A stretch of 64,000 nt of DNA, from positions 372,001 to 436,000 of the forward strand of contig NZ_SPQR01000001.1 in NCBI RefSeq assembly GCF_004766055.1. The letters are read 5' to 3'. The DNA comes from Desulfosporosinus sp. Sb-LF. Lineage in GTDB: Bacteria; Bacillota; Desulfitobacteriia; Desulfitobacteriales; Desulfitobacteriaceae. Position numbers and translations under genes: made by a program. This document shows, piece after piece, positions 57,991 through 64,000 of the stretch; position 1 is the stretch's first letter, and each line of letters opens with the position of its first letter. A model generated the notes under the pieces. The model searched no databases. It was given only the letters and a program-made list of their open reading frames with translations, and was not told the origin of the DNA.

Positions 57991-58070
57991 TTGGGAATTA
58001 GTACGTGTAAGTGGTATCTGTGGAAGATGTGAGAAATAGTTAAGGCCTCCAGATTTCGCTGGAGGCCTTT
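57991..58070 (+). repeat. Decayed copy D of the small-gene repeat with hairpin
   Basis: TTG 57991, with GGGAGAGG ahead, reads MGISTCKWYLWKM and stop, the family's C-terminus. AAGGCCTCC and GGAGGCCTT (58042-58070) is the hairpin. It may be a 13-codon peptide frame or only a scar. Confidence 0.55.
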
Positions 58071-58128
58071 GGATATCATGATCATCATTTTTTGGCTAAT
58101 TAGTCAGTATGAATGCCTACATCTCTTT

Positions 58129-59223
58129 TCAGCCTACTTCTTTGAATTCCACACGATCTATGAACCGAGTTAAATCCTGCATTAAATCTACGTATATCTC
58201 CTTATTGAGAAGTCTACCATTGTTATCAATTAAAAGACGAATAAGAGGTCGAGTTGGCATTTTCAAGGGTACCGCCGCGATCACTCCCATTTCTCGGGTA
58301 TTGAGAGTAACGATTGCATTTTCGGGATACAAAATGAGGGATTCTCGAAAAGCTTGTACCACTAGCGGGTTAAAGTCCTTTCCTGACCAAGCAAGAATCA
58401 TTTCGAGAGCATGGTAGGGCGGTAGACCTTTGCGATATGGTCTATCGGCAGTTAATGCTTCATAAACGTCGCTAACTGCTACAATTTGAGCATCGAGATG
58501 AATGTTATTTCCTCTTGATCCATTTGGATATCCCGTCCCATTCCAACGTTCATGATGTTTTTCAATAGTTGCTAGCACTCCTGGTAATAAACGGGTATAT
58601 TTCAGCATTTCCATCCCAAACAGGGGGTGTAGTTTCATAACCTCAAACTCTCTACCCGTTAAACTACCTGGTTTATTTAAGATTTCCTTTGGCACCTTAA
58701 GCTTTCCAATGTCATGAAGCAATGCCCCCAATGTCAAATACTTAAGTCTCCTATCTATATATCCCAAACGCATACCTGTCAGTGTTGCTAATATAGCGAC
58801 GTTCAGGCTATGCACGAACGTTCCATAATCATGATGTTTAAACGTCTCTACGTCTAATCGAACTGTATTAAGATTCAAATAGACATTTATGGGTTTTAGT
58901 TCATTTATAATAGTTTCTACGAGTGGCACCGTACTTTTAATCTGCTCAGGTTGAATAAGCTTTGCTTTATGGTAAATATCCCATAAAGAACCTACTAATT
59001 TTATGTACACATCCTTTGAAAAGGATTTTACCTTCTCAGCTTGATAGCTGTTTTCCGGTCCTTTCCAAACATAAACTTCTCGTTTTTGCAGGAGATCTCG
59101 TATTCCTTTTGTAACCAGCTGCCCCTTATGCAATAATAGAACTCCAATTTTATCAAAAAGATCAACACTCGTCGTCAAGCCAGTTTCGAAATTTGCTTGT
59201 ATGCGTTCCAACGACCAATACAT
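58129..59223 (-). CDS. HD-GYP domain c-di-GMP phosphodiesterase-like protein
   Basis: The 364-residue protein has an N-terminal region without a known domain (about 1-140), then the HD-GYP domain: LLHDIGKLKVPKEILNKPG, HPLFGMEML, EKHHERWNGTGYPNG and ALTADRPYRKGL. These match the metal ligands and the GYP motif. It should degrade c-di-GMP. A c-di-GMP-I riboswitch lies in its leader, so its own substrate probably controls it. GGGAGGAGGG lies ahead of the ATG. Confidence 0.93.
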   Translation of the reverse strand: MYWSLERIQANFETGLTTSVDLFDKIGVLLLHKGQLVTKGIRDLLQKREVYVWKGPENSYQAEKVKSFSKDVYIKLVGSLWDIYHKAKLIQPEQIKSTVPLVETIINELKPINVYLNLNTVRLDVETFKHHDYGTFVHSLNVAILATLTGMRLGYIDRRLKYLTLGALLHDIGKLKVPKEILNKPGSLTGREFEVMKLHPLFGMEMLKYTRLLPGVLATIEKHHERWNGTGYPNGSRGNNIHLDAQIVAVSDVYEALTADRPYRKGLPPYHALEMILAWSGKDFNPLVVQAFRESLILYPENAIVTLNTREMGVIAAVPLKMPTRPLIRLLIDNNGRLLNKEIYVDLMQDLTRFIDRVEFKEVG

Positions 59224-59414
59224 TGGTCTTACCCTCCTCCCGTTGCTACCCCTATACTTATGTTTTAAAATATATTTGATTTATAAGGCAAGTCTCTTTA
59301 TGCGACCATTCATTATTAGTTACAGATATAAGGTTAAAAATTTATAGAAATTTCCTCCCCCCTTATAAAACAAAAATGACGCCTTAAATCAATGATCGGC
59401 GACAGAATTTTGTT

Positions 59415-59500
59415 CGTTCGGTAACCCGGCTATCTTAAACACTTAAGGTAAGACCCGTGGCTTTGCGTCCTCAGTTCTCACTGAGTTTGCCCTTATCGCA
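59415..59500 (-). ncRNA. c-di-GMP-I (GEMM) riboswitch upstream of the HD-GYP gene
   Basis: Read on the minus strand: AGGGCAAACTCAGTGAGAAC, then TGAGGACGCAAAGCCACGGG, and finally TAGCCGGGTTACCG. The conserved GGGCAAAC, GGACGCAAAGCC and CCGGGTTACCG are all present. It lies about 190 bases ahead of the HD-GYP start. No clear terminator is seen between them. Confidence 0.9.
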
Positions 59501-59714
59501 GAATATTAAATTACCTAAGGACCATCCAAGTCTACTTTAGTAGGACCTAAGCATCACTGAAACGTAGTATAATACATAATATGCTGAAGTACAACAAACT
59601 AATTTCATTATAGTGTATATTTACTTTATTATGACATTTAATTAATCATTATGATTAGAAACGACGTTTTACTAGTTTATTCTTTCTCCTACAACCCAAG
59701 TGATGAGATTCTTT

Positions 59715-59828
59715 TTAGTAAAAAAGGCCATAGCTCAAATTGTGGGGGGAGGGATATTTGCGTTTTGCGATTCCTTCAGTAAAATGGTGTCTTGGTCTGC
59801 AACAATCATCTACATCACCGGATGCCAT
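59715..59828 (-). CDS. Small peptide gene with DDCCRPR core, copy 2 (37 residues)
   Basis: AAAGGAGG lies eight bases ahead of the ATG. The product reads MASGDVDDCCRPRHHFTEGI and continues AKRKYPSPHNLSYGLFY. The first 18 codons match the frame at 25446-25505 almost exactly. No family is recognised; two adjacent cysteines and a basic patch suggest a processed or metal-binding peptide. Confidence 0.45.
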   Translation of the reverse strand: MASGDVDDCCRPRHHFTEGIAKRKYPSPHNLSYGLFY

Positions 59829-59919
59829 TTGCATTTCCTCCTTTGCTTGAGATAGTACATGATATGCACAAGCTGAGTTATGTGGAGCAATATGGAAATA
59901 TATAGTTTGACCTCATCTT

Positions 59920-59997
59920 TATGTCAATCTGAGTTTGAGCACCCGTAAATGGTTTTTATGAAGAATGTAAAAGGGAGAGCTACCAGCTCTCCCTTTT
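59920..59997 (+). repeat. Decayed copy E of the small-gene repeat with hairpin
   Basis: SLCQSEFE and then STRKWFL, stop, RM are read in two frames, followed by AAAAGGGAGAGCT and AGCTCTCCCTTTT (59969-59997). Confidence 0.6.
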
Positions 59998-60028
59998 GTT
60001 TAGTGAAACGGATTATCATGTTTTGTAC

Positions 60029-60199
60029 TTAGGTTATTTGATTTTGTTGTCTTTGTGTGTGCAATAATCCAAATGATTGATCTTGGGTGTTCTGGTTTAA
60101 TAACACATTATAAGCCTGTTCCAACTTGGAATATTTATCTTTAAGTTCTTCTAATTCACTGGCCAAATCTTCTCTAGTAGCTTCATCTTTATGGCTCAA
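60029..60199 (-). CDS. 56-residue coiled-coil protein
   Basis: TTG 60199 has AAGGAGG seven bases ahead. The product starts MSHKDEATREDLASELEELK, continues DKYSKLEQAYNVLLNQ and ends in a Gln/Asn-rich tail. A short coiled coil; function unknown. Confidence 0.65.
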   Translation of the reverse strand: MSHKDEATREDLASELEELKDKYSKLEQAYNVLLNQNTQDQSFGLLHTQRQQNQIT

Positions 60200-60307
60200 A
60201 AAGAACGCCTCCTTAAATATTTACCCTAAAACAGTATTTCCGGAATTGAGGGGATTATGTTTGAGATTTTAAAGTAATGAGAGAAGAGCTAATTCATAAA
60301 CCACAAG

Positions 60308-60348
60308 CCAAATTGTTTCTATGGAAAATGTAAAAATGAGAGCTTGAA
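60308..60348 (+). repeat. Decayed copy F of the small-gene repeat, hairpin half lost
   Basis: AAATTGTTTCTATGGAAAATG, stop, then AAATGAGAGC joins directly to the 320-bp duplication; the right hairpin arm is gone. Confidence 0.5.
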
Positions 60349-60661
60349 CAGCGTTAATGATTGACTGCGCATCAATTGCGCTGCTGCTTGATCCTCCACC
60401 TAGAAAAGGCAAAGAATGATTAAGCAGACCCCGCTAGGAGAAGCCACCTCAATAAGGTTTAACAGATTTATAACTGCGCCAGGTGGAATAAATATCCGGA
60501 GTATTGTTCCTGGCAATGGACCACACTGGGTTGTTGGCCTTGATGTTGGATTTAGGCTGGTACAATTGGTTGTTTTATGGCGGCTCATTTAGCATACCTC
60601 TCTTTCTTTTGTGTGACTGTTAGAACAGTCCATAAGATTGAGAAGTGAAAGATGGGGAAAG
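60343..60661 (-). pseudogene. Frameshifted copy of the 92-residue gene (320-bp duplication, copy 2)
   Basis: The first 58 residues or so equal those of the 92-residue gene at 55966-56244 (MSRHKTTNCTSLNPTSRPTT start at 60588). One missing base (AAACGAATG against AAAGAATG) changes the end to LCLF and stop at 60400. The upstream palindrome GACTGTTAGAACAGTC is kept. Confidence 0.85.
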
Positions 60662-60795
60662 TCAAACGGTTAACAGTGCCCACCGAATTGAGTTAAAAGG
60701 TCCAAGTTTGAGACCTAACCATCCACAAAATGAAGGAGGTGATAGCGTAACCGTATAATCTATGTTAAACTCCATGCAATGAGGTGCCGGCCATT

Positions 60796-60905
60796 GGCCG
60801 GATGAGATAAGAACGCCGGCCGGATACCGTAGGAACGGTGTCCGGATAGTTTAGGAATGCTTGGCCGGATGGCACAAGAACATCGGTCTGAATTAATGAG
60901 AATAG
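60796..60905 (+). repeat. 22-bp tandem repeats (five units) at an insertion-sequence scar
   Basis: GGCCGGAT starts at 60796, 60818, 60840 (GTCCGGAT) and 60863, each followed by a block ending in A-purine-GAAC or GAAT; a weaker fifth unit begins at 60885. They lie directly ahead of an IS256-type fragment and match the 22-base spacing of TCCGGAT at 31.8 kb. Confidence 0.7.
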
Positions 60906-60938
60906 CCAGAAGCTGACAAACGCTCTGAACTGGCCTTA

Positions 60939-61190
60939 TTGAACGTTATTCAAGAAGCCTATGTAAATGGCGTATCCACCCGGAAAATCGAGAAACTCAC
61001 CAAGTCTTTAGGCATTGAATCCATGTCGCGAAGTCAAGTATCGATCATAGCCAAAGAACTGAACGAACAGGTTGAAGCCTTTCGTACCCGAAGGCTGGAT
61101 AAAGTCTATCCGGTACTTTGGGTCGATGCTCTCAAGCAATATTTTATTAAACTGATAAATCGAAATTTGAAAGGTGTAATTAATGATTGA
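60939..61190 (+). pseudogene. IS256/mutator transposase fragment
   Basis: The frame reads NVIQEAYVNGVSTRKIEKLT, GIESMSRSQVSIIAKELNEQ and VEAFRTRRLDKVYPVLWVDA, an internal part of an IS256 transposase. After VDA the sequence leaves the family and runs into the leader of the acetyltransferase. Both ends are missing. Confidence 0.85.
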
Positions 61191-61719
61191 AACAGAAAGA
61201 TTAACAATGCGACCATTTTATGAAAACGACTTGGGTATTATTATGAGTCTTTATTCTAATGAAGAAATAATGAGATATATGCCCAATGATGTCATGAATG
61301 TAGAGAAAGCCCAAAAGCATTTAAATAAAGTTGTATGTGATTGGAAAGAAAAACCACAAGTGAGTTTTGAAATGGCAGTAATTTCAAAATATGACCAGGA
61401 AAAAATTGGACGTTCCAGAATCCACTTAGATTATGAAACTGATACAGTAATGATTGGTTGGCTACTATTGAAAAAAGATTGGGGTAAAGGTTATGCAACA
61501 GAAATGACACGGGCATTAATTGATTACAGTTTTGATGTATTAAACGTGCATAGAGTTTGTGCATTATGTCACCCTAAAAATATCGACTCATGGAGAGTTT
61601 TGGAAAAATGCAATATGCGTAGGGAAGCACATTTTATACAAAAGTGTAAGTATATTAAGGGTGGCAATATAACATGGGAAGACGAATTGGAATATGCCAT
61701 ATTAGAGTCAGAAAGATAA
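61183..61719 (+). CDS. GNAT (RimJ/RimL-type) N-acetyltransferase
   Basis: The 178-residue protein has the typical start ETERLTMRPFYENDL, the acetyl-CoA region KKDWGKGYATEMTRALIDYS, and HRVCALCHPKNIDSWRVLEK. It transfers an acetyl group to an unknown amine. AAAGGTG lies ahead of the ATG. The upstream junction with the IS256 scar suggests it was placed here by a rearrangement. Confidence 0.9.
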   Translation: MIETERLTMRPFYENDLGIIMSLYSNEEIMRYMPNDVMNVEKAQKHLNKVVCDWKEKPQVSFEMAVISKYDQEKIGRSRIHLDYETDTVMIGWLLLKKDWGKGYATEMTRALIDYSFDVLNVHRVCALCHPKNIDSWRVLEKCNMRREAHFIQKCKYIKGGNITWEDELEYAILESER

Positions 61720-61914
61720 ATTCCTATTTATAAAGCAAACAACATTATGATTAGTTGTGCTAAATATTCTTATAATGCGAATTAATAATAGGAATATGGA
61801 TAATGAATTTTAGGTGTATAGGAATGTACACGAGATATTTAAAGGGAATGGGATTAATAAGCAGAAAAATTAACTACGATTTTGGGAGGGATAACTTCTA
61901 TCTCAATCAAAGAA

Positions 61915-62008
61915 CTAATTGCTAATTACTTTTTTAAGTTCTTCAACTGAGATAAAGGGTTTTCTATGTATCATCCTGTGACAATTTGAACAAAGTAAGG
62001 CAATATCT
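61915..62008 (-). pseudogene. HNH endonuclease C-terminal fragment
   Basis: After a stop, the frame reads DIALLCSNCHRMIHRKPFIS and VEELKKVISN, the C-terminal end of McrA-type HNH proteins (LCxNCHRxIHR). No start exists. Confidence 0.6.
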
Positions 62009-62121
62009 TCGATCCCTTACTAATATTTGTGAGGGATTTTTCGTTTGTCACATAAAATGAAGGTTTGATCGAGAGGCTATCTCTTTTGATTGGGGGCATC
62101 CCTTTATTGCAAAAGCGAAGG

Positions 62122-62156
62122 AAGTCCCCTTAGTCACAATGACCAGGGGACTTTGC
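62122..62156 (+). terminator. Terminator-like hairpin
   Basis: AAGTCCCC and GGGGACTT. No intact gene immediately ahead. Confidence 0.5.
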
Positions 62157-62246
62157 ATATTTTAAGTTTAAAATCCCAATAATACACGGAGGAAGTACCC
62201 CTAAAACTAGATTGCTTAACGTATAGTCTATTAAGGAAGTGATTCC

Positions 62247-62369
62247 ATGGTCTACTTTTTAGTATTAGGCTATATAGTATTGCTTACTTTGTTTTTAGCT
62301 TTTAATCACGGAGCACACATAGCGACGATGAGGCATGACGAAATAAAGCCCCCAGTCGACAAAGACTAG
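62247..62369 (+). CDS. 40-residue single-helix membrane peptide
   Basis: AAGGAAGTG lies five bases ahead of the ATG. The product has one membrane segment (VYFLVLGYIVLLTLFLAF) and a short charged tail ending PPVDKD. Its last codons form a hairpin (AGCCCC... GGGGCT, 62346-62374). Function unknown. Confidence 0.5.
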   Translation: MVYFLVLGYIVLLTLFLAFNHGAHIATMRHDEIKPPVDKD

Positions 62370-62486
62370 GGGCTAGAACTTCTTTCATTAACTTGCTTAA
62401 ATTATTCCTAAAACCGTCAATCGATGGTCTTTTTTATGCCCGAAAGGAGGGGGATTGATGCTTGATGATTATTGCGAAATCAGCCT

Positions 62487-62705
62487 ATGACCAGTGCCGA
62501 AGATGTGCGGAATATGCTCGTTTTGTGTCAGGAACATCATACTGGAGGATCTAAGGATGGAGCGGCAAACGGCATTCATGAGATTACTTTTCCAGCGTGG
62601 ATTGTGCAGAAATTAGCTAAACAGCGTGAAGATCCTGTGCCCCAAGATGGAGAGAGACCAGAGCAAGCGCAGGAGGAGTTGAAGGAGATTGATCCGCAAG
62701 TCTAA
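62487..62705 (+). CDS. Hypothetical, phage-type small protein
   Basis: The 72-residue product (MTSAEDVRNMLVLCQEHHTG start) contains GAANGIHEITFPAWIVQKLA. AAAGGAGGGGG lies further upstream and is placed for another frame (MLDDYCEISL, stop), so a frameshift near the start is possible. The gene ahead of the membrane protein fits a phage lysis region, such as XkdX and holin. No other phage gene is intact. Confidence 0.45.
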   Translation: MTSAEDVRNMLVLCQEHHTGGSKDGAANGIHEITFPAWIVQKLAKQREDPVPQDGERPEQAQEELKEIDPQV

Positions 62706-62767
62706 ATACTTTAATCCTTGAAGAAAATAAGTTAGAATTAATCTGACTTAAAGGGGGGCATAAGGTA

Positions 62768-63142
62768 TTGAGACGATTTAATGATTGGTTGGGAGATAAA
62801 CTCTCATTTGGACTGTCAACGATGGCTGCCTTCTATATTGTTACGGCTTTTGTTTTAGTACCTCTTATTTGGCAACGTCCCGATGGCCTTATTAGCTGGG
62901 TGCAATTTCTTATCCAGAGCCTGTTTCAAGGGGCGGCACTTCCAGTACTTGGTTATGTTTCTCGTAAGGCTGGAGAGAATCAGGAACGGGTACTAAATGA
63001 AACGCATGATACGGTTATGGAAGAGATTACTTTGATCAAAGAAGAGCTAGCCCTGGCCCGCGAAGAACGGGATGAGCTCAAAATGCTTTTAGCCGAGCTA
63101 CATGTGAAAATTCCAGATGTAATCAAACCATGTGATGTATAA
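62768..63142 (+). CDS. Two-helix membrane protein with coiled-coil tail (holin-like)
   Basis: The 124-residue protein has two membrane helices (TMAAFYIVTAFVLVPLIW, FLIQSLFQGAALPVLGYV) and a charged coiled-coil end (EEITLIKEELALAREERD). Size and layout fit phage holin-like or SPP1-type membrane proteins; true role unknown. TTG start with AAGGGGGG ahead. A terminator follows. Confidence 0.6.
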   Translation: MRRFNDWLGDKLSFGLSTMAAFYIVTAFVLVPLIWQRPDGLISWVQFLIQSLFQGAALPVLGYVSRKAGENQERVLNETHDTVMEEITLIKEELALAREERDELKMLLAELHVKIPDVIKPCDV

Positions 63143-63170
63143 AAGAGTCACCCAAGCGGGCGGCTCTTTT
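63142..63170 (+). terminator. Terminator ahead of the group II intron
   Basis: AAAAGAGTC and GGCTCTTTT close a stem with a T-rich end. The intron starts seven bases later. Confidence 0.8.
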
Positions 63171-63176
63171 CTTTTG

Positions 63177-64000
63177 GTGCGCCATGCATGGCGATTAACT
63201 CGGTGGTGAAAGTCCACTATGGGGGCTTACAGTTGCCAACCATTAGCCAAGCGCAAGGGTGTCCACCGTGAGGTGGAATCTGAAGGAAGCGTGATGAGCA
63301 AAGTTCCGACCCGAGGAACACGAAGCGTATTAGGCATCTGAAGTGGGATGAGTCTGCCAAACAAGACAAAATCCAATAAACTGTACGGACACGAGGGTGT
63401 AGATGCGGCGGGTACATGGAATGAAAGTAATCGTCTTACCGTGGGAGGCCTCACGGACGGGTGGAAACAGAGTATGAAACCCGGTTGAAACAAGATTTAT
63501 CGTGAGGAGTCAGCAGAGGCCATAGTACAGAGATGTTCTAGACATCGACGGAAGGGCTGAACCAAAGGAGGTGTAGGTCAATGAAAGTTACTGAAAGTGA
63601 CAATTTAAAACACAGACAACTTCGACATGAAAACTATCTGCAAAGGGTATCTGCGGAACGGAAAGAGTATGCAGAAGTGTGGGCGTCACCTAAGATGACT
63701 AAAACCGACAGCACCAGCACGAACAAGCAGACAGAAGGATTGCTTGAGCAAATTCTTAGTCCTGAGAATCTGAACCAAGCCTATAAGCAGGTAAAGAGGA
63801 ATAAAGGTGCAGGTGGATGAACTTCTACCATTCCTGAAAGAACACAAGAATGAACTCGTACAATCCCTCTGGGATGGTAAATACCGTCCAAAACCCGTAC
63901 GGAGGGTGGAAATGCCCAAAGAAAACGGAAAGACCAGAAAGCTAGGGATACCAACTGTCGTGGGCAGGTTAATCCAACAAGCGATAACTCAAGTCCTATC
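63177..64000 (+). mobile_element. Group II intron, 5' part
   Basis: The 5' end GTGCGCC is followed by domain I text GGTGGTGAAAGTCCACTATG, paired local stems and a long GC-rich leader typical of bacterial group II introns. The open frame of the intron-encoded protein starts at 63581. The 3' end lies outside the window. The position just after a terminator is typical of class C introns, though the class is not settled. Confidence 0.8.
63581..64000 (+). pseudogene. ltrA: Group II intron reverse transcriptase/maturase (LtrA type), frameshifted, 3' end outside
   Basis: GGAGGTGTAGGTCA precedes the ATG. The first frame (63581-63820) reads LLEQILSPENLNQAYKQVKR and ends NKGAGG then stop. A second frame from 63813 continues VDELLPFLKEHKNELVQSLW, then GKYRPKPVRRVEMPKENGK and KLGIPTVVGRLIQQAITQVL to the window edge. 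The missing part is the VDGM text of reverse transcriptase motif 0; the junction sequence GCAGGTGGATGA suggests a deletion between short direct repeats. As written it cannot make a full reverse transcriptase. Confidence 0.85.

Overview
The window looks like chromosome from an anaerobic, endospore-forming Firmicute of the Peptococcaceae type (Desulfosporosinus/Desulfitobacterium-like). The reasons are a siroheme-dependent (Ahb) heme locus of the kind found in sulfate reducers and relatives, CotF-like spore coat proteins, a Spo0E-family regulator, a DUF1657 pair, many TTG starts with strong AGGAGG sites, and AT-rich DNA. The genus is an inference from gene content; no 16S rRNA or tRNA gene was seen.

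Layout. 1-4.3 kb: heme operon (3' end of a NirJ1/Ahb radical-SAM gene, hemB, a 54-codon internally deleted remnant of the second radical-SAM gene, fused ahbA-ahbB, hemL), then a small diheme cytochrome. 4.3-11.1 kb: small membrane protein behind a hairpin that covers its ribosome binding site, SDH_sah/ClpP-fold protein, tatA, two CotF-like coat genes, a convergent pair making and using long polyprenyl diphosphate (YtpB-like terpene synthase and a polyprenyl synthase), and an MFS exporter. 11.2-16.7 kb: flavodoxin-like protein, beta carbonic anhydrase, NCS2 purine permease, and a PAS histidine kinase broken by a frameshift. 16.7-27.8 kb: small and secreted proteins, Spo0E-like peptide, an intact second PAS kinase (5TM receptor type), phage tail-fibre debris, DUF1657 pair, SnoaL-like protein, DEDDh exonuclease. 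28-31 kb: rifampin phosphotransferase-like gene. 32-42.6 kb: defence and efflux genes (DHA2 MFS plus MarR with a perfect 16-bp inverted-repeat operator, MarR plus Tet-type MFS with matching promoters, ArsR with an operator inside its promoter, VOC protein, flavin reductase, FRG-domain protein). 42.8-51.6 kb: Tet(M)-type ribosomal protection protein fused to a NYN nuclease-like domain, lysine riboswitch plus dapA, DMT exporter, a GC-rich structured RNA with terminator, an esterase, panB behind a terminator-containing leader, and a Bax-inhibitor-1 protein. 51.6-64 kb: a decayed zone rich in remnants (IS3, IS91 and IS256 fragments, repeated pseudogenes, a 320-bp duplication), with live genes between them (SGNH hydrolase, HD-GYP behind a c-di-GMP riboswitch, GNAT acetyltransferase, two phage-type small proteins). 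It ends in the 5' part of a group II intron sitting just after a terminator.

How the parts work together. The heme genes form one tightly packed transcription unit, but its NirJ2 step is reduced to a stub, so the pathway is incomplete as written unless another copy exists. Several genes carry readable local control: lysine and c-di-GMP-I riboswitches, MarR and ArsR operators, and an RBS-masking hairpin. The most unusual material is in the accessory zones: at least six decayed copies of one small-protein gene with its terminator, a twice-found short peptide frame with a DDCCRPR core, two large hairpins around a small membrane gene that resemble integron attC sites in outline, 22-bp tandem repeats at insertion-sequence scars, and the NirJ2 deletion.
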